Part shown: in pieces, positions 8,882 through 17,592 of the stretch
Layout: the number at the start of each line of letters is the position of its first letter
How positions within the stretch are numbered: the first letter of the stretch is position 1
Assembly (NCBI RefSeq): GCF_000092825.1
Contig: NC_014168.1
Span: 310,001 to 374,000 of the forward strand
Reading direction: 5' to 3'
Length of the DNA stretch: 64,000 nt
From: Segniliparus rotundus DSM 44985
GTDB taxonomy: Bacteria > Actinomycetota > Actinomycetes > Mycobacteriales > Mycobacteriaceae
Position numbers and translations under genes: made by a program
The notes under the pieces: model-generated
Seen by the model: the letters and a program-made list of their open reading frames with translations, nothing else
Told to the model about the DNA's origin: nothing
The model's database searches: none

Positions 8882-9343
8882 GTGCCGGACGACTCCACCG
8901 CAGGACTGCGGACCCAAGCCCTTCGATTCCTGGTGACAGGCGTTTTCTCCGCTGTCGTGGATTATGGTCTGGTCATGGCGCTCTCCCAGCTCGGGGCCGC
9001 GCCGAACGCCGCGAACATCGTCGGATTCGTCGTGGGCACAACTGTGGCGTACCTGATAAACCGGCGCTGGACGTTCCAGGCGGAGCCCAGCGCGAAACGG
9101 TTTGCGCAGGTGGCCCTCCTCTACACGGCGGCGTTCCTGTTGCGGGCCGGCATCTTCGCCGGCGCCTTGGCGCTGGCGCGGTCCTGGGAGGTCTCGAAGT
9201 TCCTCGCCGAGTCGGGCGCGTGGGTCCTGGCCCAGGGCACGGTCACGGTGATGAACTTCCTCGTGCAGCGCATGGTCATCTTCCGCGCGCCCGCGCGTCT
9301 GCCGGACGCGCCGGGCCAAGCCTCACGGCCGGGCGGAGCTTGA
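8882..9343 (+). CDS. GtrA-family membrane protein, Rv3789-like
   Basis: This 153-aa protein has four membrane segments and strong resemblance to M. tuberculosis Rv3789 as I remember it: the shared blocks are LINRRWTFQAEPS and AQGTVTVMNFLVQRMVIF. Rv3789 has been proposed to flip decaprenyl-phosphoarabinose or to anchor the arabinosyltransferase AftA, so a role in arabinan assembly is likely. In mycobacteria the gene is next to dprE1/dprE2; here it is not. I chose GTG 8882 rather than 8840 because of the -10 spacing and family length. Its last 21 bp overlap the end of the convergent gene at 9323. Confidence 0.85.
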   Translation: MPDDSTAGLRTQALRFLVTGVFSAVVDYGLVMALSQLGAAPNAANIVGFVVGTTVAYLINRRWTFQAEPSAKRFAQVALLYTAAFLLRAGIFAGALALARSWEVSKFLAESGAWVLAQGTVTVMNFLVQRMVIFRAPARLPDAPGQASRPGGA

Positions 9344-9967
9344 TCCCGAGCTGTGGCCCTCCTCGCCCGAGGCTGTGCGGGAGCGGGTTTGGTTCGGCCT
9401 CGGCTCGGCGGAGCCGCTCGGGCGCGAGTCGGCGGGGGTGGTGGCGGACCCTGTGGCCGAGGGCGCCGTGGACGTGCTGGAATCGTCTTGGCCGCGCGGG
9501 CGCGAATGACGGGGCTCAGGACCGTCCGGGCTGTCCGAGGAGTTCGGCGAACCGGAGGTGCTTTCCGAGCCGGACGGCGTGGGCGACGTCGTGGGGGTGG
9601 AGGTCTCGGTTGTTTCCGGGCGCCGGGTGCTCGTGGGCTGCGTCGGGCGGTATTGGTATTGCTGGCTGGTCGGCACCTGCGCCGGAACCGTCCAGTTGCC
9701 GTCCGAGCCGAACACGGCGTTCGTCGGCGGGGCCCACGGTTGCGCGGGGCTCTGCGCGGTCGGAATCGGTTTTTTCGACACGTCGAGAATCACGTACAAC
9801 AGGAGCAGCGCGAAGGTCGAGGTGCGCAGCCTGCCGCCGAAAAGGGTCGCGGGCACCCGCCGTTTCGGCTCTTCCTTCGGTGTTTGGGCGGTGATTTTCG
9901 GGAATCGCCAACTTGGTGACTCCTCCACGAAGGGCCGTTTGCGTGTGGCGTCTTTCTGCTCGCTCAT
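9323..9967 (-). CDS. Single-pass membrane protein with long Pro/Ser/Thr tail
   Basis: The 214-aa product has a charged N-terminus of about 47 residues, one membrane segment (TSTFALLLLYVILDV, about 49-63), and then some 150 residues dominated by Ser, Thr, Pro and Gly. That composition is typical of an extracytoplasmic stalk that may be glycosylated. It begins with a 4-bp ATGA overlap with the upstream mscS gene, so it is translationally coupled to it. I recognise no domain. The tail's codon pattern supports the minus frame over several competing frames. Confidence 0.7.
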   Translation of the reverse strand: MSEQKDATRKRPFVEESPSWRFPKITAQTPKEEPKRRVPATLFGGRLRTSTFALLLLYVILDVSKKPIPTAQSPAQPWAPPTNAVFGSDGNWTVPAQVPTSQQYQYRPTQPTSTRRPETTETSTPTTSPTPSGSESTSGSPNSSDSPDGPEPRHSRPRGQDDSSTSTAPSATGSATTPADSRPSGSAEPRPNQTRSRTASGEEGHSSGSSSARP

Positions 9968-10944
9968 CGCACACGCTCCTGCGGCGCGGTGTCTTCTTCG
10001 GGCCGGGGCGGGCGGACGGTTTTCTTCGACGCGTCCTCAGGCTGCGCCGGGCCTGGGCTCGCCATGGTCGCGATGCCTTCTTTGCGCAGGTCGCTGAGGA
10101 TTCGTGCCCGCAGCCTCCGGCTGAGGACGAACTGTTGGCCGGGCACGGAGTTCGCGACGATGCGCATGCTGGTCCGGTCGAGTTCGATGCTCTCCACCCC
10201 CGTGTACACGGGCTCGCCGCGCAACAGCGTGGCCAGGTTCGGGTCTTCTTTGGCCGCCGCGCAGATCTCGACCAGCTTCTCGCGCACGAGCCCGATGTCC
10301 GTCGAGTTCGGCACGGGGATGTCCACCACCGCCTGCGACCAGTCCTTCGACATATTGGTCGATTTCACGATTTGGCCGTTGGGGACGGTGAACAGCTGTC
10401 CCTCGGAGGATCGGAGCTTGGTCACGCGCAGGGTCACCTCCTCCACGGTGCCGACGGGGTCGTAGGTCGTGCCCAGGACGGACAGCTGCACCAAGTCGCC
10501 GATGCGGTACTGCTTCTCGGCGATGATGAAGAACCCGGAGAGCAGGTCTTGCACGATGCGCTGCGCGCCGAAGCCGAGCCCCGCGCCCGCCGCGGTCGCG
10601 GGGACGGTGAGCCCGGTGAGGTCGAATTCGAGCAGTTTGGCGATCCGCAGCCCCGCGACGAAGTACACCAGGACGGTGAGCGCCCAGGCGATCGTCGCGG
10701 CGAGGGTCTCGCGTTGGCGCGATCCCTCGCTGCGCACGCCGGAGTGCTTCTGCGAGAACAGGCCGCCTCGGCCGAAAATCCCCGCCGCCCACCGCAAGAA
10801 GCGCGCGAGCAGGACCGCGGCGATCATGGCCATGACGATCCGGACGCCGCGGGTGAGCATCCAGTCGCCGAAGTTCTGCACGCCGAATTTGGCAAGCCAC
10901 TTCGTCCATTCGCTGTACGCGGGGGCGCTGAGGTTGGCGTGCAC
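9964..10944 (-). CDS. MscS-family mechanosensitive channel
   Basis: This 326-aa protein has three hydrophobic N-terminal segments followed by the MscS pore helix and beta domain: LTVPATAAGAGLGFGAQRIVQDLLSGFFIIAEKQYRIGD, then VTKLRSSEGQLFTVPNGQI. It would release solutes on hypo-osmotic shock or act as a small-conductance channel. The start is GTG at 10942-10944, placing it 11 bp after glfT1; a much longer frame upstream is only the antisense of glfT1. The C-terminal 30 residues are charged and Pro-rich. The ribosome site is weak, consistent with coupling to glfT1. Confidence 0.9.
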   Translation of the reverse strand: MHANLSAPAYSEWTKWLAKFGVQNFGDWMLTRGVRIVMAMIAAVLLARFLRWAAGIFGRGGLFSQKHSGVRSEGSRQRETLAATIAWALTVLVYFVAGLRIAKLLEFDLTGLTVPATAAGAGLGFGAQRIVQDLLSGFFIIAEKQYRIGDLVQLSVLGTTYDPVGTVEEVTLRVTKLRSSEGQLFTVPNGQIVKSTNMSKDWSQAVVDIPVPNSTDIGLVREKLVEICAAAKEDPNLATLLRGEPVYTGVESIELDRTSMRIVANSVPGQQFVLSRRLRARILSDLRKEGIATMASPGPAQPEDASKKTVRPPRPEEDTAPQERVR

Positions 10945-10955
10945 GTCTGCTGACT

Positions 10956-11930
10956 TTAGTCGACCGGAGCCGCCGGGCTCGCGCGCTGGTGCCGTTGGGG
11001 CTCGCGATCTCCGAAACGCTCCTGGCGGCCGATTCGGCGCAGCCGCGCCCATTCTCGAAAACCGCCGAGGTCGCGCCGGGTGACGAGGAAGAACCAGCCG
11101 AATCTCGCCCATTCCTGCGCCACGAGTTTCCGCATGCCCCGTTGGGCCTGCAAATACCCCCGGTTGCGATAGGTGTAGAAGCGTTTCACCTCGTCGGACG
11201 GGTATTGCGCGTGCATCGCGCCGCCCAGGATCGGCAGGAACTCGTCCGAACCCTGCGGATGCAGGTACGCGGCGTGCAGACAGGTTCCGAACCGCAGGCC
11301 GCTCTGGACGAGCCGCCGGTGGACTTCGACCTCGTCGCCCCGCAAGAAAAGGCGCAGGTCGGGCACGCCGACGGCGAACAGCGCGTCGGTTCGGAACAAT
11401 GCGCCGTTGAACAAGGAGGCAATGCCCGGCAGCAGCTCCTCGTCCCCGAGCTCGGACCTGCGCCTTCGCCAGCGCAGCCCGCGGCGGAGGGGGAACGCCA
11501 GCCGGTCCGGGTCGGCCTCGTCCACCACCGCGGGGGAGACTTCGGCGAGCCCGTGACGGCGCGCGCAGCTCAGGAGCGCGCCGAGGGTTTCGGGGCTTTC
11601 TGGGCGCCCGTCGTCGTCGGCGAGCCACACCCAGTCCGCCCCTTCGGCCAGGACGGTCAGAATCCCGAGCGCGAACCCGCCCGCGCCGCCGAGGTTGCGC
11701 TTCGAGCCGATGTAGCGCGCGGTGGGCCACAGCTCCGCGACGAGTTCGGCGACTTCCTGCTCCGCCGCGTTGTCGACGACCACCAACCCGGCCAGCGGCG
11801 CGGTCTGGGCCTGCAGGGCGGCCAGGGAGCGGCGCAGCGTGCTGGCGCGGCGGTGGGTGACGATGACCGCCCAAACGCGCTCTGTGCCGAAAGGACGCTC
11901 TGGGCTCAAGGGAGGTGACACGCAGACCAT
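10956..11930 (-). CDS. glfT1: Galactofuranosyltransferase GlfT1
   Basis: This is a GT2-family enzyme of 324 aa. It starts with a Rossmann-like VWAVIVTHRR and has the donor-binding DDD motif in DWVWLADDDGRPES. It also has RNLGGAGGFALG, GIASLFNGALFR, LRLFLRGDEVE and FKRFYTYRNRGY-like blocks matching M. tuberculosis Rv3782 almost block for block. GlfT1 adds the first galactofuranose residues to the linker of arabinogalactan at the inner membrane. I chose ATG 11930 because AGAAGGA lies 9 nt upstream; 11960 is an alternative. In mycobacteria this gene is beside rfbE/rfbD; here those genes are at the far right of the window. Confidence 0.95.
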   Translation of the reverse strand: MVCVSPPLSPERPFGTERVWAVIVTHRRASTLRRSLAALQAQTAPLAGLVVVDNAAEQEVAELVAELWPTARYIGSKRNLGGAGGFALGILTVLAEGADWVWLADDDGRPESPETLGALLSCARRHGLAEVSPAVVDEADPDRLAFPLRRGLRWRRRRSELGDEELLPGIASLFNGALFRTDALFAVGVPDLRLFLRGDEVEVHRRLVQSGLRFGTCLHAAYLHPQGSDEFLPILGGAMHAQYPSDEVKRFYTYRNRGYLQAQRGMRKLVAQEWARFGWFFLVTRRDLGGFREWARLRRIGRQERFGDREPQRHQRASPAAPVD

Positions 11931-12030
11931 TCTGCTCAATCCTTCTGCGGGTATGCTCATGGAGTGCCCCGGCAGGTTTCGGGCCGGGGCGACACGACAT
12001 GGTCACAAGACATGCAGAGAGGGAAGCGCT

Positions 12031-12213
12031 ATGCCTGGATTTCTTGAAAAGGTGAAGAGTTTCATCAAAAAAGACCCCGCGAAGGTCGAGCAGGCCATTG
12101 ACAAGGCGGGCGACCTGATCGACAAGCAGACGCAGGGCAAGTACGCCGACAAAGTGGACAAGGTCCAAGACGTCGCGAAAAAAGCCGCGGAAAAGGTTTC
12201 CGAGGGCGAATGA
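12031..12213 (+). CDS. MT0933-like small protein (annotated antitoxin family)
   Basis: This 60-aa, Lys-rich helical protein has the repeated pattern of the MT0933-like family: FLEKVKSFIKKDP and KAGDLIDKQTQGKYADKVDKVQD. The ribosome site GAGGGA lies about 7 nt before the ATG. Databases call the family an antitoxin, but no toxin gene adjoins it here: upstream is the divergent glfT1 and downstream is rplM. A role as a stand-alone stress or DNA-associated protein is equally possible. A TATGCT at 11952-11957 could be its -10. Confidence 0.75.
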   Translation: MPGFLEKVKSFIKKDPAKVEQAIDKAGDLIDKQTQGKYADKVDKVQDVAKKAAEKVSEGE

Positions 12214-12277
12214 CCGGCGAGCCGGGCGGGCGCGATGTTCGCTCCGCCCGGCTGCGCGCGGCGGCCGCAAGTGCGGA

Positions 12278-12307
12278 TTTGACCGGGTCGGCTCCGAGCC
12301 GGTACGA
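12278..12307 (+). promoter_or_regulatory. Promoter of the rplM-rpsI-glmM run
   Basis: TTGACC (12278-12283), an 18-bp spacer and TACGAT (12302-12307) make one of the best promoter matches in the window. Transcription would start near 12314, about 110 nt before rplM. Confidence 0.65.
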
Positions 12308-12426
12308 TAATTGATCGGTGTTGCGGACCTCGTGCGCCCTCGAACAGTCTATTTTCGGCTGATCCAGCGGCGGGGGGCTCTGCCGAAGAGACATATACGA
12401 CCGTTTGAGACCCGAGGTGTTCCCCC

Positions 12427-12885
12427 TTGCCCACGATTACACACACCACATACAGCCCGAAGGCTGCCGACCTGAACCATCAGTGGCATGTCATCGACGC
12501 GACCGACGTCGTGCTCGGCCGGTTGGCGGTGACTGCGGCGACCCTGCTGCGCGGCAAGCACAAGCCGACGTACGCCCCGCACCTCGACAACGGCGACTTC
12601 GTCGTCATCGTGAATGCCGGGAAAGTCGCCCTGACCGGCAACAAGCGCGCTGACAAGCTGGTGCACCGCCACTCCGGCCACCCCGGCGGCCTCAAGACCC
12701 GCAGCATCGGGCAGCTGCTCGACAGCGATCCTCGCCGCGTGGTGGAGAAGGCCGTCAAGGGCATGATCCCGCGCAACAAGCTGGGCCGCGCCGTGGAGCG
12801 CAAACTCAAGGTGTACGCAGGCCCGGAGCACCCGCACCAGGCCCAGCAGCCCGTGCCGTACGCCATCACCCAGGTTTCGCAGTGA
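12427..12885 (+). CDS. rplM: 50S ribosomal protein L13
   Basis: This 152-aa protein has the full L13 pattern: [15 protein letters not shown] near the N-terminus, then [37 protein letters not shown] and the terminal [13 protein letters not shown]. It binds 23S rRNA early in large-subunit assembly. The start is a TTG at 12427 with GAGGTG about 8 nt upstream; no ATG or GTG fits as well. It overlaps rpsI by 4 bp. Confidence 0.97.
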   Translation: MPTITHTTYSPKAADLNHQWHVIDATDVVLGRLAVTAATLLRGKHKPTYAPHLDNGDFVVIVNAGKVALTGNKRADKLVHRHSGHPGGLKTRSIGQLLDSDPRRVVEKAVKGMIPRNKLGRAVERKLKVYAGPEHPHQAQQPVPYAITQVSQ

Positions 12886-13442
12886 GCGCGGACGAGAACC
12901 AAGGCCGTGCAGTGAGCGAGGAGCAAGAGACAGTGACCGAGGACTACCTGACCGACGACGAAAACGCGGCGCTCGACGCCATCGAATCGGCCGAAGACGA
13001 AACGCAGGGCGCGGGCAGCGCCCCCGCGCGGGAGAAGGCCCCGCTGCGCGAATTCACCGAAGAGATCATCACGGTCGGCCGGCGCAAGGAAGCCGTTGTG
13101 CGCCTGCGCCTCTCCCTCGGCACCGGCAAGTTCACCTTGAACGGCCGCAGCCTTGAGAATTACTTCCCGAACCGGGTCCACCAGCAGTTGGTGAAGTCCC
13201 CGCTGGTCCACGCGGACCGCGAGGGCTCGGTCGATGTGCGTGCCACGCTGCACGGCGGGGGCATCTCCGGCCAGGCCGGCGCGTTGCGCCTCGCCCTGTC
13301 CAGGGCGCTGATCGAGGCAAGCCCGGAGGACCGTCCCGCCCTGAAGGTCGCGGGCTTCCTGACCCGCGACGCTCGTGCGACCGAACGCAAGAAATACGGC
13401 CTCAAGAAAGCCCGGAAAGCCCCGCAGTACTCGAAGCGTTGA
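12882..13442 (+). CDS. rpsI: 30S ribosomal protein S9
   Basis: This 186-aa protein has an acidic N-terminal extension of about 60 residues typical of actinobacterial S9. The conserved S9 core begins at [13 protein letters not shown] and ends with the basic tail [19 protein letters not shown], which reaches the decoding site. It starts at GTG 12882, overlapping the rplM stop by 4 bp, so the two are translationally coupled. glmM follows 16 bp downstream. Confidence 0.97.
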   Translation: MSADENQGRAVSEEQETVTEDYLTDDENAALDAIESAEDETQGAGSAPAREKAPLREFTEEIITVGRRKEAVVRLRLSLGTGKFTLNGRSLENYFPNRVHQQLVKSPLVHADREGSVDVRATLHGGGISGQAGALRLALSRALIEASPEDRPALKVAGFLTRDARATERKKYGLKKARKAPQYSKR

Positions 13443-13458
13443 GCTTCGCCGTCTTCTT

Positions 13459-14820
13459 ATGACAGCACTGTTCGGCACCGACGGTGTTCGTGGTGTCGCG
13501 AACACCGAGCTGACGCCCGAGTTGGCGTTGACACTCGGATCTTTAGCTGGCTCGAGGTTGCGCGGCGAATCCGGTCTCGCCGTGGTCGGCCGCGACCCCC
13601 GCATCTCCGGCGCGATGCTCGAAGCATGCGTGTGCGCTGGGCTGGCAAGCTCCGGCGTGCGCGTGCTCCGGGCGGGCGTGCTGCCAACTCCCGCGGTGTC
13701 CTGGCTGGTCAAAGATCTCGGAGCCGATCTCGGCGTGGTGGTCTCCGCGTCGCACAACCCCATGCCGGACAACGGGCTCAAGTTCTTCGGGCCTGGCGGC
13801 GGCAAGCTCGACGCGGAGACCGAAAACCTGCTCGCCGCCGATGTCTCGCGCGTCAGCAAGGGCGGCAAGGCGAGCTGGGGATGGGGCGAAGGGGAGCGGC
13901 CCACCGGCGCGGGCGTCGGAGACCTCGTCGATTTCCCCGAAGGCGCGGCGCGCTATGTGTCCCGTTTCGCGCCGATCACCCCGAAAGCCGGGCAGTTGCG
14001 TGTGGTCGTGGACTGCGCCAATGGCGCGACTTCGCGTTTGGCGGCCCAGGTGTACGAGGCCACGGGCGCCGAGGTCATCACGCTCAACGCCGAACCGGAC
14101 GGGCTCAACATCAACGACCGCTGCGGTTCCACGCACCTCGACGGCCTGCGCGCGGCGGTGTTGGAAGAAGGCGCGGACCTAGGCCTCGCCCATGACGGGG
14201 ACGGGGACCGCTGCCTCGCCGTCGCCGAGGACGGCGACGTGGTGGACGGGGACGCCATCATGGCTGTTCTGGCGCTCGGCCTGCATGAGCGCGGCCAGCT
14301 GCGCCATAACAAGCTCGTGGTGACCGTGATGAGCAACCTCGGTTTGCACATCGCGATGCGCGCGGCGGGCGTCGAGCTTGAGGTCACCCAGGTCGGCGAC
14401 CGGCATGTGACCGACGCGCTCCGCGAGGGCGGCTACTCCATCGGCGGCGAGCAGTCCGGCCACGTCGTCATTCCTGAGCTGGGGGAAACCGGCGACGGCA
14501 TGGTCACCGGCCTTCGTCTGATCTCCCGCATTGTGGAGAGCGGCAAGAGCCTTTCCGAGCTCGCTTCTGTCGTGCAGGTGTATCCGCAAGTCCTGGTCAA
14601 TGTGCCGGTGGTCGACAAACTCGCCGCCGCCAGCGATCTGTCCGTGCTCGACGCGGTCGCGTCCGCGCAGGAACGCCTCGGCGGCAAAGGGCGTGTGCTG
14701 CTGCGGCCGTCCGGCACCGAGCAGCTGGTCCGTGTCATGGTCGAGGCCGAATCGGCGCTGAGCGCGCACGAGGTGGCCGAACAAGTGGCTGGACTGGTCC
14801 GCGCCACCAATCTGAAGTAG
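13459..14820 (+). CDS. glmM: Phosphoglucosamine mutase
   Basis: This 453-aa enzyme converts glucosamine-6-phosphate to glucosamine-1-phosphate for UDP-GlcNAc. It has the phosphoserine loop VVVSASHNP with S98 as the phosphorylated residue. The metal loop is DGDGDRC, the sugar-binding loop is GGEQSGH, and the phosphate-binding loop is RPSGTEQLVRVM near the C-terminus. The ATG at 13459 begins the canonical ALFGTDGVRG; an upstream in-frame extension overlaps rpsI and is discarded. There is no clear ribosome site, so initiation probably relies on the preceding S9 gene. glmS lies 4 kb downstream, as in mycobacteria. Confidence 0.96.
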   Translation: MTALFGTDGVRGVANTELTPELALTLGSLAGSRLRGESGLAVVGRDPRISGAMLEACVCAGLASSGVRVLRAGVLPTPAVSWLVKDLGADLGVVVSASHNPMPDNGLKFFGPGGGKLDAETENLLAADVSRVSKGGKASWGWGEGERPTGAGVGDLVDFPEGAARYVSRFAPITPKAGQLRVVVDCANGATSRLAAQVYEATGAEVITLNAEPDGLNINDRCGSTHLDGLRAAVLEEGADLGLAHDGDGDRCLAVAEDGDVVDGDAIMAVLALGLHERGQLRHNKLVVTVMSNLGLHIAMRAAGVELEVTQVGDRHVTDALREGGYSIGGEQSGHVVIPELGETGDGMVTGLRLISRIVESGKSLSELASVVQVYPQVLVNVPVVDKLAAASDLSVLDAVASAQERLGGKGRVLLRPSGTEQLVRVMVEAESALSAHEVAEQVAGLVRATNLK

Positions 14821-15030
14821 TGTGCGCCGAGCCCGGCGACCGTTCCTTCGCCCCCGGTCCCTCCTTGTTCTCGGGTCTGCGTTCTGCCGTCTCCGCCTCT
14901 CGCGTCCCGCTCGGCTTCCGAGCGCGCCCCGGGGCGGAAAAATATTCGAGGGAACCAAAGCGCTCCCCGAAACGTCCAACAGAGCAGAACCACGATATGG
15001 CAGAACAAGACAAGGAGAGGGGCGAGAGCT

Positions 15031-15378
15031 GTGGCGGACATGCAAGCAGCGGAGGTGCGTCGCATCGGCGCGGCGGTCCAGGGGGACGGCAACCGGGTCG
15101 GGCAGATCGGGGCCGATGTCGCCGCCGCGGCAGAATTGCTGGCTTGCGCGCTGAGCGACACTCCGGTGGCCCCGCAGGCGCACGGCATGTCCTCCGGTTT
15201 CGGCCAGCTCGCGGAGTCGATGAACCAGTACCACGACTACCTCGCCGCATTCGGCCAGGCGCTGATCGCGGCCGCCGCGACGTACGAGAAGACCGACGAG
15301 CGCAACGCCCGCGCGTTCGCCGCCGGGGACAGCGCGAGCGGTCAGGCTGGGGCTGCTTTCCTCGGCCACAACAACTGA
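15031..15378 (+). CDS. EspC/DUF2580-like ESX-associated protein (Rv3440c position)
   Basis: This 115-aa, Ala-rich helical protein has two predicted helices separated by a short loop (around SDTPVAPQAHG), with the size and look of ESX secretion-associated proteins. It starts at GTG 15031 with AAGGAGAGGGG upstream. It lies after glmM and before the 556-aa gene, exactly where M. tuberculosis has Rv3440c and Rv3439c. It is probably the partner of the next gene. No WxG motif is present. Confidence 0.75.
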   Translation: MADMQAAEVRRIGAAVQGDGNRVGQIGADVAAAAELLACALSDTPVAPQAHGMSSGFGQLAESMNQYHDYLAAFGQALIAAAATYEKTDERNARAFAAGDSASGQAGAAFLGHNN

Positions 15379-15403
15379 ACGACCACGGGGAAGGGGAAAC
15401 ATC

Positions 15404-17074
15404 ATGACGACTGCTGCGAAGACCGGGCACGACCTGATCCAGGACGGCGCTTTGGCCCTTGGGTTCCAAGCGATCGACCAGGTCGTCGCCGCAGCGGACG
15501 CGCTGCGCTCGATCGGAGTCCAGTGCCAGGCCCATGCCTCGGGAACCGACCTTCGGCGCCGGTACGAACAGTGGGGTCCGCTGGGCGTGCAAAAGATCGC
15601 TCGGGCCGCCGAGCTTCTGGACAACGCGAGGACGGGCCTGGAAGAGCTTCGCGCCGACGCGGGCTCGGCCGCCGACCGCTTGGCCGGAGCCTGGGCGGAC
15701 ACGGCGGGCCGCGCCGCGTGCGAGAACTATCAGGCGGCCTCGGCCCGCGCCGACGCCGATCTGGCCAAGGTCGGGCAGTCCTCCCGAGCGCTGGGCGTGT
15801 ACCACGGCGCTCTCGTCCAGCTGCTGGACAGCTTGCGGACACAGGCCCAGCTCATCCTCGACAACCTGCTGGCCAGCCTCGGCCAATACCGGACCACCGA
15901 CGCTGTCCTCCAGGCGGTGCGGCAGGTGCAGGACGTGATGGGGCAGCGGCCTGCCGCGCCGAACGCGCGGGACGTCGTCGACGCGATGCGCCAGCAGCTG
16001 CAGAACCAAGTGGCCACCCCGACCGAGTACGCGGCGGCGCAGCTGCGGCGGCTGCTCGACATGGCGCAGCAGCAAGGGGCTGCGGCGACGGAGCTTGTCG
16101 CCAGCGCGCTGCGGGGCGTGAACACGGACCCGTACCTGGCGCCCGAGTTCCCGGTCGCCGACGAGCCGGACTGCGGTTGCCTGGGCGACCACGACGAGAA
16201 GAAGCCCGAACCCCCAGCAACCGTTGCGGCCGCGCAGTCCCTCCCCGCAGCGGGCGGCTGGTCGGGCGGCGGACCCAGCGGTTCTCCCGGAGCTTCCGGC
16301 GGCGCTCAGGGTTCCGGGGGCGCTGATGCTCCTGGCTCATCCGGCCCTTCCGGCAAGGGCGTCGGCCCGGACGACTCCGTCGAGGGCGACGAGGCGGCGC
16401 ACGCTGCGGGCCCAGCAGGGGACGACACGGCGTCCGAGGAGAGCGCCAGCGCTCCTGACCTTGGCTTTCTCGGCGATATCGGCAGCGCTGTGGGTTCGGC
16501 GATCGGCAGCATCGCGGACGCGGCCGGTCAAATCGTCACGGGCCTCGCAGGCGCGCTCGGTTCCGGGGTCGGGGCGGTCGGCACTGCGCTCAGCGGCACA
16601 GACTTCTCGAAGCTCGACGGCGACGACGCGAAGAACGCGACCGAAGCCTCGGCGGACGAGTCCGTCGCAGCGGACGAAGCAGAGGATGACGTTGACGCGG
16701 AGTCTTTTGACGTGGATCCCGACGCACAGGGCGCTTCCGGCTCCGGTCTCGACGCAGAAGCCGACTTGGACAGCGCGGAGGAGGCCGGTGACGATGCGGC
16801 TTCACTGTCCGCGCACAGCCCGACGGCCACGCCCGAGAACGACGCTGCGTTCGCGCAGCCTGCCGGCGACGCGTGCCCGGCGGCCGCGGCGCGCCAGCAC
16901 GCCGAGCCGATGTCTGCCGCCGGGCCTGCCCAAGTCGGCCACGGCGAGTTCGAGATTGCGGCGAACCAGCTCCAGGCGCCCGCCCCGAAGGAAGACGCCG
17001 CCGAGCGGCGGGCAGACGCCGTTCCGGCGACCACGCCGGTCTCGGCCCAGCCCAGCACAATCCCGAGTTTCTGA
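15404..17074 (+). CDS. Large ESX-associated protein with acidic low-complexity tail (Rv3439c position)
   Basis: The first 230 or so residues of this 556-aa protein are helical with a cell-wall substrate look (YEQWGPLGVQKIARAAELL). A CGC dipeptide pair follows near 248-250 (DCGCLGD). After that comes a Gly/Ser linker, a short hydrophobic Gly-rich stretch (IGSAVGSAIGSIADAAGQIVTGLAGALGSGVGAVG, around 370-400), and an acidic Asp/Glu/Ala tail. The gene is 25 bp after the EspC-like gene and corresponds by position to alanine/proline-rich Rv3439c. I infer an ESX-linked secreted or envelope protein; its biochemical function is unknown. Confidence 0.7.
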   Translation: MTTAAKTGHDLIQDGALALGFQAIDQVVAAADALRSIGVQCQAHASGTDLRRRYEQWGPLGVQKIARAAELLDNARTGLEELRADAGSAADRLAGAWADTAGRAACENYQAASARADADLAKVGQSSRALGVYHGALVQLLDSLRTQAQLILDNLLASLGQYRTTDAVLQAVRQVQDVMGQRPAAPNARDVVDAMRQQLQNQVATPTEYAAAQLRRLLDMAQQQGAAATELVASALRGVNTDPYLAPEFPVADEPDCGCLGDHDEKKPEPPATVAAAQSLPAAGGWSGGGPSGSPGASGGAQGSGGADAPGSSGPSGKGVGPDDSVEGDEAAHAAGPAGDDTASEESASAPDLGFLGDIGSAVGSAIGSIADAAGQIVTGLAGALGSGVGAVGTALSGTDFSKLDGDDAKNATEASADESVAADEAEDDVDAESFDVDPDAQGASGSGLDAEADLDSAEEAGDDAASLSAHSPTATPENDAAFAQPAGDACPAAAARQHAEPMSAAGPAQVGHGEFEIAANQLQAPAPKEDAAERRADAVPATTPVSAQPSTIPSF

Positions 17075-17083
17075 GATATCGCC

Positions 17084-17581
17084 ATGGACGCCGCAGAACA
17101 GCTGTACCACCTGCAACGAGAGAACCAGAAACAGATCCAGCAGCTGCAACACGACACAACCCAAGGTTTCGCCTACCTGCGCAAAAGCGCAGAGGCGTCG
17201 GCGCGCGGAGTCCGGCAGAGCCTCAGCGCGACCGGGCCTGTTTCCTCGCGCTCAGCGGACCGGGGCTGGGATTCGAGCACGCGGGACGTCGGCGGACCAA
17301 CAGCCCCGCAACAGGCAAAACCTTTCGTCGAGCCCATTCCAGCTGGGGCGCCCGCCGAGTTGCGCAACATCCTGATTCGCAACCAGCACATGGAGCTGCG
17401 GTGGCAACGCGAATTCGCCGCCCGTCTCCGACGTGCTGGCGAGGACCGCGCCGCTGCGCCGCAGCGGCAGGCGGGCCAGGTGAGACAAGCCGAGCAGCGG
17501 CGGGCAGCGCAACCGGACGCGCGCAAAGGCCGGGGCTGGGACGACAGCACCCGCCGGATCGGCTGGTCTGCGCAGGATTAG
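17084..17581 (+). CDS. Hypothetical protein with duplicated GWDxSTR motif
   Basis: This 165-aa, Gln/Arg-rich hydrophilic protein is probably coiled-coil at the N-terminus (EQLYHLQRENQKQIQQLQ). The motif GWD(S/D)STR occurs twice, at residues 61-67 and 151-157, each preceded by Arg and followed within three residues by a hydrophobic/Gly pair. The gene starts 9 bp after the 556-aa gene and probably ends the operon. I do not recognise the family and have not seen this motif named. It has no signal peptide or membrane segment. Confidence 0.65.
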   Translation: MDAAEQLYHLQRENQKQIQQLQHDTTQGFAYLRKSAEASARGVRQSLSATGPVSSRSADRGWDSSTRDVGGPTAPQQAKPFVEPIPAGAPAELRNILIRNQHMELRWQREFAARLRRAGEDRAAAPQRQAGQVRQAEQRRAAQPDARKGRGWDDSTRRIGWSAQD

Positions 17582-17592
17582 CTGGAGGAGCG

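Noticed and set aside
9964-12270. A single 768-aa minus-strand frame covering mscS and the glfT1 region
   Set aside because: Only the first 327 codons from the mscS stop have family character; the rest is the shadow of glfT1 in another frame.
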